Source: Streptomyces himalayensis subsp. himalayensis (GTDB lineage: Bacteria; Actinomycetota; Actinomycetes; Streptomycetales; Streptomycetaceae). From it: DNA of 64,000 bases. Positions within the stretch are counted from its first letter, which is position 1, and each line of letters starts with the position of its first letter. Location: contig NZ_JACEHE010000009.1 in NCBI RefSeq assembly GCF_013778455.1, positions 62,001 through 126,000 of the forward strand, written 5' to 3'. This document shows, piece after piece, positions 17,593 through 25,033 of this stretch. A model generated the notes under the pieces. It was given only the letters and a program-made list of their open reading frames with translations. It did not search any database and was not told the origin of the DNA. Made by a program: the position numbers and the translations under genes.

Positions 17593-18636
17593 ATGGCTGA
17601 GCAATTGGACGAGCGGCGCACAGTCGGCGGTGTCGGCACCCTTGCGAAGGAACTGCCCACCGAGCGCCTGATTCAGGAGACACAGAATCTGCTTGCAGCG
17701 CTGGGCTCGCGAGCGCTGAGCAAAGTGACCGAGGCTGCCGGGGGCCGTGTATCCCTTGGCAAGGCGGTACTGAAGCCCATTCTCAAAGCCGGCCTGCACC
17801 AGGCCACGGAGAAGGTCAAGCACGCCATACCGGGTGGCAAACCGGATGGCGGCGAGAAGTCGAAGCTCAAGGCCGTCAACATCGTCGAGGAGGTCGATGT
17901 CGGCGTACCGGTCTCTGTCGCCTACAACCAATGGACCCAGTTCGAGGAATTCCCCTCTTTCATGAAGAAGGTCGAGGTGGTCGAGCAGACCTCCGACACG
18001 GAACTCGACTGGAAAGCCAAGATCTTCCTCTCCACCCGTGAATGGCATTCCGAGATCCTCGAGCAGGTGCCCGACAAGCGGATCGTGTGGCGCTCGGACG
18101 CGGTGAAGGGATATGTGGACGGTGCGGTCACCTTCCACGAGCTGGCCCCCGATCTCACCAAGGTCCTGCTGGTTCTCCAGTACCACCCCAAGGGGCTGTT
18201 CGAGCTGAGCGGAAACCTCTGGCGAGCCCAGGGACGCCGGGCGCGTCTCGAGCTGAAGCACTACCGCCGTCACCTCATGACCGAGGCCCTGCTGCACCCC
18301 GAGAAGGTAGAGGGCTGGCGGGGCGAGGTGCACGGGGGGAAGGTCGTGCGCCGGGGCGAGGAGCAACCGGAAGAGGAAGCGGAGCTGGAGGAAAAGGGAC
18401 CGGAAGAAGAAGAGCTCGAAGAAGAAGAACCTGAGGAAGAGGCCGAGGAAGAAGAAGCCGAGGAAGAAGAGGCTGAGGAAGAAGAACCTGAGGACGAATA
18501 CGAGGAAGAGCCGGAGGACGAGGACGAGGAAGTGTACGAACGAGAACGGAGGACCGAGCCCGAGGACGAGTACGAGGACGAATTCGAAGACGAAGACGAA
18601 GACGAAGAGGACTACGTCGAGAAGGAGCGTCGGTAA
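17593..18636 (+). CDS. SRPBCC-family protein with long acidic C-terminal tail
   Basis: 347 residues. Residues about 95-230 form a START/polyketide-cyclase-like SRPBCC domain (EEVDVGVPVSVAYNQWTQFE, EFPSFMKKV, YVDGAVTFHELAPD, LLVLQYHPKG). The last 90 residues are almost only Glu, Asp and a few Tyr/Arg, a striking polyacidic tail. SRPBCC domains bind hydrophobic ligands; the acidic tail could interact with the Lys-rich tail of the preceding protein. The ribosome site is GTGAGGAACC. Related proteins occur in actinobacterial gas-vesicle clusters; a cyclase activity is not implied. Confidence 0.8.
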   Translation: MAEQLDERRTVGGVGTLAKELPTERLIQETQNLLAALGSRALSKVTEAAGGRVSLGKAVLKPILKAGLHQATEKVKHAIPGGKPDGGEKSKLKAVNIVEEVDVGVPVSVAYNQWTQFEEFPSFMKKVEVVEQTSDTELDWKAKIFLSTREWHSEILEQVPDKRIVWRSDAVKGYVDGAVTFHELAPDLTKVLLVLQYHPKGLFELSGNLWRAQGRRARLELKHYRRHLMTEALLHPEKVEGWRGEVHGGKVVRRGEEQPEEEAELEEKGPEEEELEEEEPEEEAEEEEAEEEEAEEEEPEDEYEEEPEDEDEEVYERERRTEPEDEYEDEFEDEDEDEEDYVEKERR

Positions 18637-18638
18637 CC

Positions 18639-18665
18639 GGGCAGGCGGCGCGGCGCCGCCTGCCC
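18639..18665. terminator. Hairpin terminator between convergent genes
   Basis: A perfect 12-bp stem with a three-base loop (GGGCAGGCGGCG, CGG, CGCCGCCTGCCC) starts three bases after the SRPBCC stop and precedes the convergent SDR gene. Confidence 0.85.
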
Positions 18666-18732
18666 AGGACTGTGCCGGTCGGCAGGGTCAACGTCGTGGT
18701 CCCGCGTCCGTCGTGGTCCCGCATCCGCCGTA

Positions 18733-19701
18733 TCAGTCGGACGACGCGAACGCGTCCACTCCGGTGAGTTCGGCCGAGAGCGCCCACAACCGCGCGGCCT
18801 GCTCGGGGTCGGTCGCGGAGTCCCGTACGCCGATTCGCTCGCCGTCGCTCGGGGCGGGCTCGGCGATGTCGCAGTCCTCGCAGTAGACGCCGCCCAGGCC
18901 CTGCAACTGCGGTGACGTCGCCGCCCATACCTGTGTCGCGGCACCCTGCTGGGGCGTCTTGAACGCCGTCGGGTCCACCAGTTCGCCGGCCTCGTCGATC
19001 CAGCCCCGGTCGATCATTTCCTGCTTGTCCAGGTGGCGCTGCAGTGGTGTGAGGATGCCACCGGGATGCAGCGAGGACGCGCGCACTCCGGCATCCCGGC
19101 CGAGTGTGTCGAGATGCACGGCGAACAGCACGTTGGCCGTCTTCGCCTGTCCGTAGGCCTGCCACTTGTCGTAGCCGTGCTCGAAGTGGATGTCGTCCCA
19201 GCGGATGCCCGCGAAGTGGTGGCCCGCCGAGGAGACGGCGACGACGCGGGCCCCGCCTGGCGTGATGGCGGGCCAGAGCCGGTTGACGAGCGCGTAGTGG
19301 CCGAGATGGTTGGTCGCGAACTGTGCCTCCCAGCCGGGGCCGACCCGAGTCTCGGGACAGGCCATGATCCCGGCGTTGTTGATGACGATGTCGATCGTGC
19401 GGCCGGAGGCGAGGAAGCGGTCCGCGAAGGCACGCACGCTGTCCAGGTCGGCGAGGTCCAGTTCGTCCACCTCTGCCCCCTCGATGTCGGCGACCGCCTC
19501 ATGGGCGGTCGCCGGCCGGCGGGCGGGTACGACGACATGGGCACCGGCGCGGGTGAGCGCACGTGTGGTCTCCAGCCCCAGGCCCGAGTAACCGCCGGTG
19601 ACGACCGCGAGCTTCCCGCAGAGGTCGATTCCCTGCAGGACGTCGTCGGCGGTGCTCCGGGCGCCGAATCCCGATCCGATCTTGTGCTGAGGAGTTGCCA
19701 T
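18733..19701 (-). CDS. SDR-family NAD(P)-dependent oxidoreductase
   Basis: 322 residues from the ATG at 19701 (MATPQHKIGSGF); the 18 extra upstream codons of the open frame are not conserved-looking. Short-chain dehydrogenase motifs are the cofactor loop VTGGYSGLGLETTRAL (TGxxxGxG), NNAG (VINNAGIMACPE), a catalytic Ser in VAVSSAGHHF, and Y-x3-K in QAYGQAKTANVL. The layout (DDIHFEHGYDKW, long C-terminal part) is that of the retinol-dehydrogenase/oxidoreductase-like group. It is a cytoplasmic reductase or dehydrogenase of unknown substrate, apparently monocistronic between convergent and unlinked genes. Confidence 0.9.
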   Translation of the reverse strand: MATPQHKIGSGFGARSTADDVLQGIDLCGKLAVVTGGYSGLGLETTRALTRAGAHVVVPARRPATAHEAVADIEGAEVDELDLADLDSVRAFADRFLASGRTIDIVINNAGIMACPETRVGPGWEAQFATNHLGHYALVNRLWPAITPGGARVVAVSSAGHHFAGIRWDDIHFEHGYDKWQAYGQAKTANVLFAVHLDTLGRDAGVRASSLHPGGILTPLQRHLDKQEMIDRGWIDEAGELVDPTAFKTPQQGAATQVWAATSPQLQGLGGVYCEDCDIAEPAPSDGERIGVRDSATDPEQAARLWALSAELTGVDAFASSD

Positions 19702-19866
19702 GCCCCGGATGCTACGAATGTGAGTGCACTCCAGGGCAAGCCGATACCTCGGCACCGGCGCACTACGCGGCGCCGAGCCCGGAATCAGCCGGGCGTGATA
19801 CGCAGGGGGCGCCGCGCCTCACGTGCCAGGGCGCCTCAGTCGCCAGCGGCAACTGCTCAGGACACC

Positions 19867-21525
19867 TCACGCATCAGGCACCGCATACACCCGGCAGCCG
19901 TCGACGAAGGTCTGCAGGACCCGGGCCGCGGCGATCTCCTCGGGCGGCCCGGCGAAGGGGTCGCGATCCAGGACGACGAGGTCGGCGAGCTTGCCGACGG
20001 CGATGCTGCCGGTCGTGTCGTCGAGGTGGTTCGCATAGGCGCTGCCCGCCGTGTACGCGGCGATGGCGGCCCCCAGGTCGATGCGCTGCTCGGGCAGGAA
20101 CACCCCGGTGCCGTCCGGCGCGGCGGGCGCGATCCGGTTGACGGCGACGTGGATGGCTGCCAGCGGATCGGGGCTGCTGACCGGCCAGTCGCTGCCCGCC
20201 GCGAGGGTGGCGCCGGCGCGCAGCAGATCGCCGAACGGATACTGCCACCTACCGCGTTCGGCACCGAGGAAGGGCAGCGTGAGCTCGTCCATCTGCGGTT
20301 CGTGCGCGGCCCAGAGCGCCTGGATGTTGGCGGTGGCGCCCAGGGCGCGGAAGCGCGGGACGTCGTCGGGGTGGACGACCTGGAGATGCGCCAGGTGGTG
20401 CCGCGTGTCGCGCCATCCGTTGACGGCGCGGGCGGCTTCGACGGCGTCGAGTGCCTCGCGCACCGCGCGGTCGCCGAGAGCGTGGAAGTGCACCTGGAAG
20501 CCGAGGGCGTCGAGTTCGGTGACGTACTTCTTCAGGTCACCCGGTTCGACGAAGCTGATGCCGCTGTTGTCGGAGGCGCAGCCGCAGCCGGTGAGATACG
20601 GGTCCAGCATGGCGGCGGTGTGGTTCTCGGCGATGCCGTCCTGCATGATCTTGACGGTCGTGGCCCGGAACCGACCATGGCTCAACTCTTCCCGACGGGT
20701 GACGAGTTCGGGGATCTGTTCGGCGCCCCGGGCGCGGTCCCACCACAGGGCGCCGACCACCCGGGCGGTGAGCAGCCCGTCCGTCAGGGCCGCGTGATAG
20801 GCGGGGGCCGGGTCGGTCATGTTGGTGTAGGTACCGATGATGGCGTCCTGCCACGCGGTGACCCCGTACGAGTGGAGGACGGCCTGGGCGCGCAGCAGGG
20901 CGGCGGTCTGTTCCTCGAGGGTGGGGTCGGGCACCAGCCGGGCCACGAGGTGGGTCGCGCCCTCCTGGAGCATGCCGGTGGGATTGCCTTCGGTGTCGCG
21001 TTCGATACGGCCGTCGGCGGGGTCGGGGGTGCGGGCGTCGATGCCGGCCCGTTCGAGGGCTCGGCTGTTGACCCAGGCGCCGTGGTGGTCGCGGTTCGGC
21101 AGGAAGACGGGCCGGTCGGGAACGATCGCGTCGAGCAGGGCGGCGGTGGGGGTGCCGCCCGGGAACGCCTCCATGGACCAGCCGCCACCGGTGATCCACT
21201 CGACGTCCGGGTGCTCGTCGGCGTACGCCTTGATGCGCCGCAGATACTCCGCCGGGTCGACGGTGTCGCCCAGGTGGCACAGTCCCAGTTCGAGGCCCGC
21301 GCCCTGGGGGTGCACGTGGGCGTCCTGGAAGCCGGGCAGCAGCAGACGTCCGGCGAGGTCGACGACTTCGGTGCGGGCGCCGATCAGCTCGTGCACCTCG
21401 TCGTGGCCGACGGCCGCGATCCGCCCGTCGCGCACGGCCACGGCGGTGGCGCGGCTACGGGCGGGATCGACGGTGTGGACGGGTCCGCCGGTGAAGACGA
21501 GATCTGCGGCCTGGGGGTGGGACAT
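19867..21525 (-). CDS. Metal-dependent amidohydrolase, YtcJ-like
   Basis: 552 residues from the ATG at 21525 (GGAG about a dozen bases upstream); a TTG at 21540 is the less likely alternative. Amidohydrolase features are the HxH metal motif in PGFQDAHVHPQGAG, the His-rich HFHALGDRAV, HHLAHLQVVHPDD, the metal Asp segment LAAGSDWPVSSPDP, and the C-terminal GSIAVGKLADLVVLDRDP. The group hydrolyses amides and related bonds, often formamides. It is downstream of an APC permease on the same strand, across a repeat array, so the two may handle uptake and hydrolysis of one nitrogen compound under the divergent TetR regulator. Confidence 0.88.
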   Translation of the reverse strand: MSHPQAADLVFTGGPVHTVDPARSRATAVAVRDGRIAAVGHDEVHELIGARTEVVDLAGRLLLPGFQDAHVHPQGAGLELGLCHLGDTVDPAEYLRRIKAYADEHPDVEWITGGGWSMEAFPGGTPTAALLDAIVPDRPVFLPNRDHHGAWVNSRALERAGIDARTPDPADGRIERDTEGNPTGMLQEGATHLVARLVPDPTLEEQTAALLRAQAVLHSYGVTAWQDAIIGTYTNMTDPAPAYHAALTDGLLTARVVGALWWDRARGAEQIPELVTRREELSHGRFRATTVKIMQDGIAENHTAAMLDPYLTGCGCASDNSGISFVEPGDLKKYVTELDALGFQVHFHALGDRAVREALDAVEAARAVNGWRDTRHHLAHLQVVHPDDVPRFRALGATANIQALWAAHEPQMDELTLPFLGAERGRWQYPFGDLLRAGATLAAGSDWPVSSPDPLAAIHVAVNRIAPAAPDGTGVFLPEQRIDLGAAIAAYTAGSAYANHLDDTTGSIAVGKLADLVVLDRDPFAGPPEEIAAARVLQTFVDGCRVYAVPDA

Positions 21526-21540
21526 GAAGGTGAACTCCAA

Positions 21541-21865
21541 GGTGGGTGCGGGTCGGACGGCCGACGGCCGTACGGTCCCTGGGCAGGGGCGGCGTCGGAC
21601 GGCCGTACGGCATGGGCAGGGTCAGGGTCGGACGCCCGCATGGTGCCATGCGCAGGGTGGGCGCCGGACGGCCGTACGGTCCAAGGGCGGGACGGGAGTT
21701 GGACAGCCGTACGGTCCAAGGGCAGGACGGGAGTTGGCCGGCCGTACGGTCCCTGGGCAGGACGGGAGTTGGCCGGCCGTACGGTCCCTGGGCAGGGGCG
21801 GGAGTTGGCCGGCCGTACGGTCCCTGGGCAGGGGCGGCGTCAGACGGCCGTACGGTCCATGGGCA
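21541..21865. repeat. 35-bp tandem repeat array, about nine copies
   Basis: The TACGG core recurs at 21571, 21606, about 21639, 21675, 21710, 21745, 21780, 21816 and 21851, i.e. a period of 35 bp with single-base slips. Each unit contains GGCCGTACGGTCC followed by a G-rich GGGCAGG segment; the third copy is diverged. The array fills the gap between the amidohydrolase and the permease and enters the permease gene: its last copy encodes the C-terminal Met-Asp-Arg-Thr-Ala-Val and the stop. Confidence 0.9.
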
Positions 21866-23360
21866 GCGCGAGGGCGTCGGCGTCGGTGCCGCGTCCGGTG
21901 GTGAAGTACGGCGAGCTGCGGGCGTACTTGGCGACGGCGGCCATGACGAGCCCGCTGACGACGATGGTGGCGGGCAGCGAGAACATGAACCAGCCGTTGT
22001 CGGGGCTGAGTTCGAAGTGGTCGCTCATGGTGAGGTACGAGTATCCGAGGTAGGCGCCGAGGCCGAGCAGGACCATGCCGGATGCTGCGGGAACGCCGAC
22101 CGCGAGCAGCGCCTCGCGGAGTCCGTCGCGGCGGGCGTCGCGGAAGCGGACGGCGCAGGCGAGGGCGGTGAGGCCGTAGTAGAGGGCGACGACCAGTCCG
22201 ATGGCGTTGACGGCGGCCAGCAGCATGTCGCTGAGCTTGGGGATGGCCACGGCCAGCAGGGCGATGCCGACAGCGATCGACATGACGAGCACGGTTCCGG
22301 CGGCGGGAGTGCCGTACTTGGGGTGAACACGGGTCCACACGGGCCCCAGGGTGCGATCGCGGCCCATCGCCAGCAGCCCGCGGGCGGTGGGGATGACGGC
22401 GGCCTGAACGGAGGCGACGGCCGAGAACATCAGCGCGAGCAGAGGCAGGCTCGCCCACGGTTCGGCGGCCAGCTTGGCGCCCAGGTACGGGAGTGCCTGG
22501 GGGCCGTTCTTGACGAGTTCGGGCAGGCTCATCTCCCGCTGGAAGGCGACGGAGGCGAAGATGAACAGGCCGAGCATGGCGAACAGGGCGATGAAACCGC
22601 CGCGGGCGGAGTCGCCCGGACTCTTGGTCTCCTCGGTGACGCTGAACGCCGCGTCCCAGCCCCAGAAGAAGAACACCGCCAGGACCAGCCCCTGGGCGAA
22701 CGCCGTGCCGCTGGACATCTCGAAGGGGTTGAACCACGACAGTGAGAACTCCTGCGAGCCCGTGACGAGCGCCCACGTACAGAACACCAGCAGCACGGCG
22801 TACTCGAAGACCAGAAGGCCGAACTGCAGCCGGGTGGCACTGCGGACCCCGGTGACGGCCAGGACCGTGACGGCCGTCAGAGTCATCAGTCCGACGACGG
22901 TGCTGACTCCGGTGGACGCCGGGTCGAGGGCGATCCCGGCGAGGCTGTCCAGGCCTGCCTTGTTGGCGAAGATCAGCACGACCGAGCCGGTGACCGCGCT
23001 GGTGTAGGCGAGGAAGATGATCGAACCGACCAGGGTGACCCAGCCGGTCAGGAAGCCGGGCCAGGGGCCGAGGGACTTGCCGACCCACACGTAGCCGTTG
23101 CCGCAGTTGGGTTCCGAGCGGTTGAGTCGCGCGTAGGCGGTGGCGATGCCCAGCACGGGGAGGAACGCCAGCAGCAGGAGGGCCGGGGCCTGGAGGCCCA
23201 CGGTCGCGGCGATGGTGCCCATGCCGATGGCGATGCTGGTGGTGGCCGCCGTGCTGGAGGCGGCGATGGCTACACCGTCTACGACGCCGAGGGAGCGGCG
23301 CAGTGGGGCGGGAGAAGCCGACTGTTCTGACCTGGCTGGTCTGGGTGCGGTGTGGGACAT
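21840..23360 (-). CDS. APC-family amino acid/amine permease
   Basis: 506 residues with about twelve membrane segments. The first helix region (DGVAIAASSTAATTSIAIGM) and the helix-6 area (FFFWGWDAAFSVTEETKSPG) fit the amino acid-polyamine-organocation superfamily. A cytoplasmic membrane importer of amino acids or amines, proton-coupled. GAGGAGC precedes the ATG at 23360. The last six residues come from a tandem repeat unit, so the original C-terminus was probably altered by repeat growth. It is divergent from a TetR gene, with a palindrome between them. Confidence 0.9.
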   Translation of the reverse strand: MSHTAPRPARSEQSASPAPLRRSLGVVDGVAIAASSTAATTSIAIGMGTIAATVGLQAPALLLLAFLPVLGIATAYARLNRSEPNCGNGYVWVGKSLGPWPGFLTGWVTLVGSIIFLAYTSAVTGSVVLIFANKAGLDSLAGIALDPASTGVSTVVGLMTLTAVTVLAVTGVRSATRLQFGLLVFEYAVLLVFCTWALVTGSQEFSLSWFNPFEMSSGTAFAQGLVLAVFFFWGWDAAFSVTEETKSPGDSARGGFIALFAMLGLFIFASVAFQREMSLPELVKNGPQALPYLGAKLAAEPWASLPLLALMFSAVASVQAAVIPTARGLLAMGRDRTLGPVWTRVHPKYGTPAAGTVLVMSIAVGIALLAVAIPKLSDMLLAAVNAIGLVVALYYGLTALACAVRFRDARRDGLREALLAVGVPAASGMVLLGLGAYLGYSYLTMSDHFELSPDNGWFMFSLPATIVVSGLVMAAVAKYARSSPYFTTGRGTDADALALPMDRTAV

Positions 23361-23441
23361 CGGGGGGCTCCTCGCGGGGACGGGGACGGGCGGGGGAAGA
23401 GCCGTGCGGAGATGCGATGGAACAACGACAGTGCACTTTGC

Positions 23442-23456
23442 GTCAACGGTGTTGAC
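23442..23456. promoter_or_regulatory. Palindromic operator embedding both divergent -35 elements
   Basis: GTCAAC-GGT-GTTGAC is a perfect 6-3-6 palindrome. Its right arm supplies TTGACA (23452-23457) for the plus strand towards tetR, and its left arm reads TTGACG on the minus strand towards the permease. A TetR dimer here would block both promoters. Confidence 0.65.
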
Positions 23457-23510
23457 ATAAGCGGTGCCGGGCCGTTCACTGCGACTGCCGTCACAGTGAG
23501 AGGAGCCGCA

Positions 23511-24209
23511 ATGCCCACCCGTGTCCCCCAGGAGAACAGGCGCCGTCGCCCCACCCGCTCAGGGGTGCTCCTGTCCCAGGGCCTGATCGTGGAGACCGCG
23601 CTGCGGCTCATCGGCGAGCACGGTCCCGAGGCCCTGAGCGTACGTCGTCTCGGCAGCGCCCTGGGATGCGACCCGAGCGCGCTCTACCGCTACTTCCGCA
23701 ACACCGACGACCTGGTGCTGGCCGTCGCGGACCGGATCATCGGGGACGCCATGGAGGGATTCAACCCCGGCCCCGACTGGGTGGCCTCGCTCCGCGAGAT
23801 GGCTCTGCGGGTGCGCGCCGGTTACCTCGCCCATCCGCGTGCGGCCGCCATGGCCTCGTACCGTGTGACCCGCCGCGAGAACGAGTTCCGTGCCGTGGAG
23901 ACCGGGGTGGGCCTGCTGCTGTCGGCGGGCTTCGCCCCTGATCGCGCAGTCCGCCTCTACCTGGCGTTCATCGACACCGTCCTCAGCCACGCGGCCATGG
24001 AGGCCGCCTGCCTGGCACTCCCCCGGCAACAACGAGAGGCGGACCAGCAGGCGTGGACTGAGGTCTACCAGACCGCGGACTCCGAGGCCTACCCGGCCCT
24101 GAGCACGGTTCGTGGCGAGCTGCACGCCATGGCGGAGAGTTCCTTCGAGGAAGCGGTGGACCTGCTGCTGGCCGCCCTCGCCGCGCATGCGCCGGCCGGG
24201 CAGCGCTGA
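23511..24209 (+). CDS. TetR-family transcriptional regulator
   Basis: 232 residues from the ATG at 23511, preceded by GAGAGGAG; upstream in-frame codons overlap the operator and are rejected. The N-terminal HTH (LIGEHGPEALSVRRLGSALG, then CDPSALYRYFRNTDDLV) is typical TetR, with a C-terminal ligand domain like that of the TetR_C group. Divergent from the APC permease, it is the likely local repressor of permease and amidohydrolase and probably autoregulated through the palindrome at 23442-23456. The ligand is unknown. Confidence 0.9.
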   Translation: MPTRVPQENRRRRPTRSGVLLSQGLIVETALRLIGEHGPEALSVRRLGSALGCDPSALYRYFRNTDDLVLAVADRIIGDAMEGFNPGPDWVASLREMALRVRAGYLAHPRAAAMASYRVTRRENEFRAVETGVGLLLSAGFAPDRAVRLYLAFIDTVLSHAAMEAACLALPRQQREADQQAWTEVYQTADSEAYPALSTVRGELHAMAESSFEEAVDLLLAALAAHAPAGQR

Positions 24210-24321
24210 GAGGGTTGAGAGGTCGCTGGCGGCTTCGTACGCACGGCCCCACAGCGGTCGGTTGCGCGGCCTGGCACCGTAGTCGTTGCACGCCTTGCCG
24301 CCCTCCGCTTGGATGCCGCCC

Positions 24322-24918
24322 ATGACACCTGCGGAGCCTGCCGGACCCCAGCCCGAGCCCACCCACCGCTTCGCCGACCAGCAGGCCTGGACGGCGTGGC
24401 TGGAGGAGCACCACGACCGGAGCACCGGCGCCTGGCTGCGTATAGCCAAGAAGGGCAAGGGCGAGACGACAATCACCGCGCCCGAGGCTCTCGATGTGGC
24501 CCTTTGCTTCGGCTGGATCGACGGGCAGCGCAAACGGGAGGATGACACGTACTTTCTGCAGCGATACTGCCCGCGCCGTCCGCGCAGCATGTGGTCGCAG
24601 ATCAACCGGGAGAAGGTGAGGGTCCTCACCGAGCAGGGCCTGATGCGGCCGACGGGGCTGCGTGAGGTGGAGCGGGCGAAGGCGGACGGCCGGTGGGATG
24701 CCGCCTACGCCGGGCAGGCCGCGGCGACCGTCCCCGAGGACCTGCAGGCCGCCCTGGACGCCGACCCCGTGGCGGCCGCGTTCTACGCCGGTCTCGACAG
24801 CCGCAACCGTTACGCCCTGTACCACCGCCTCCAGACCGCGAAGCGTCCCGAGACTCGGGCCCGGCGTCTGGCGCAGTTCGTGGAGATGCTGCGGGAGGGG
24901 CGGAAGTTCTACGCGTAG
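24322..24918 (+). CDS. YdeI/OmpD-associated family protein
   Basis: 198 residues from the ATG at 24322 (an ATG at 24313 is also possible). The family pattern is clear: RFADQQAWTAWLEEHHDRST, APEALDVALCFGWIDGQRKR, YFLQRYCPRRPRSMWSQINR, and a C-terminal helix pair (RLAQFVEMLREGRKFY). In other bacteria members are linked to resistance to antimicrobial peptides and bacteriocins, but no enzymatic activity is established. Cytoplasmic, apparently its own transcription unit. Confidence 0.85.
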   Translation: MTPAEPAGPQPEPTHRFADQQAWTAWLEEHHDRSTGAWLRIAKKGKGETTITAPEALDVALCFGWIDGQRKREDDTYFLQRYCPRRPRSMWSQINREKVRVLTEQGLMRPTGLREVERAKADGRWDAAYAGQAAATVPEDLQAALDADPVAAAFYAGLDSRNRYALYHRLQTAKRPETRARRLAQFVEMLREGRKFYA

Positions 24919-24921
24919 TGA

Positions 24922-24935
24922 CTCCCGTTCGGGAG
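24922..24935 (+). terminator. Short hairpin after the YdeI-like gene
   Basis: CTCCCGTTCGGGAG forms a five- to six-pair stem with a stable GUUC-type loop three bases after the stop codon. It is a weak terminator candidate because of its short stem. Confidence 0.35.
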
Positions 24936-24964
24936 CACGGCCGTCAGCCACTCGGAACGTGAGT

Positions 24965-25033
24965 CGCTACGCCATTCAGGGCGCGAACCGAAACGCCGTT
25001 CAGAGAGCGAGCCGTTACGCCGTTCAGAGCGCC
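24965..25033. repeat. 24-bp tandem repeat, three copies, overlapping the P-ATPase stop
   Basis: ACGCC(A/G)TTCAG recurs at 24969, 24993 and 25017, a 24-bp period with ACC/GCC spacers. The last copy contains the TGA stop of the P-type ATPase (25024-25026, minus strand), so the gene end lies in a repeat unit. Confidence 0.85.

Noticed and set aside
21541..21865. The 35-bp repeats considered as a CRISPR array
   Set aside because: Units are contiguous with no unique spacers, and no cas gene is near.
19033..22053. A 1006-codon plus-strand frame across SDR, amidohydrolase and the repeat array
   Set aside because: Antisense to two well-supported genes and then through a tandem repeat; no domain and biased composition.
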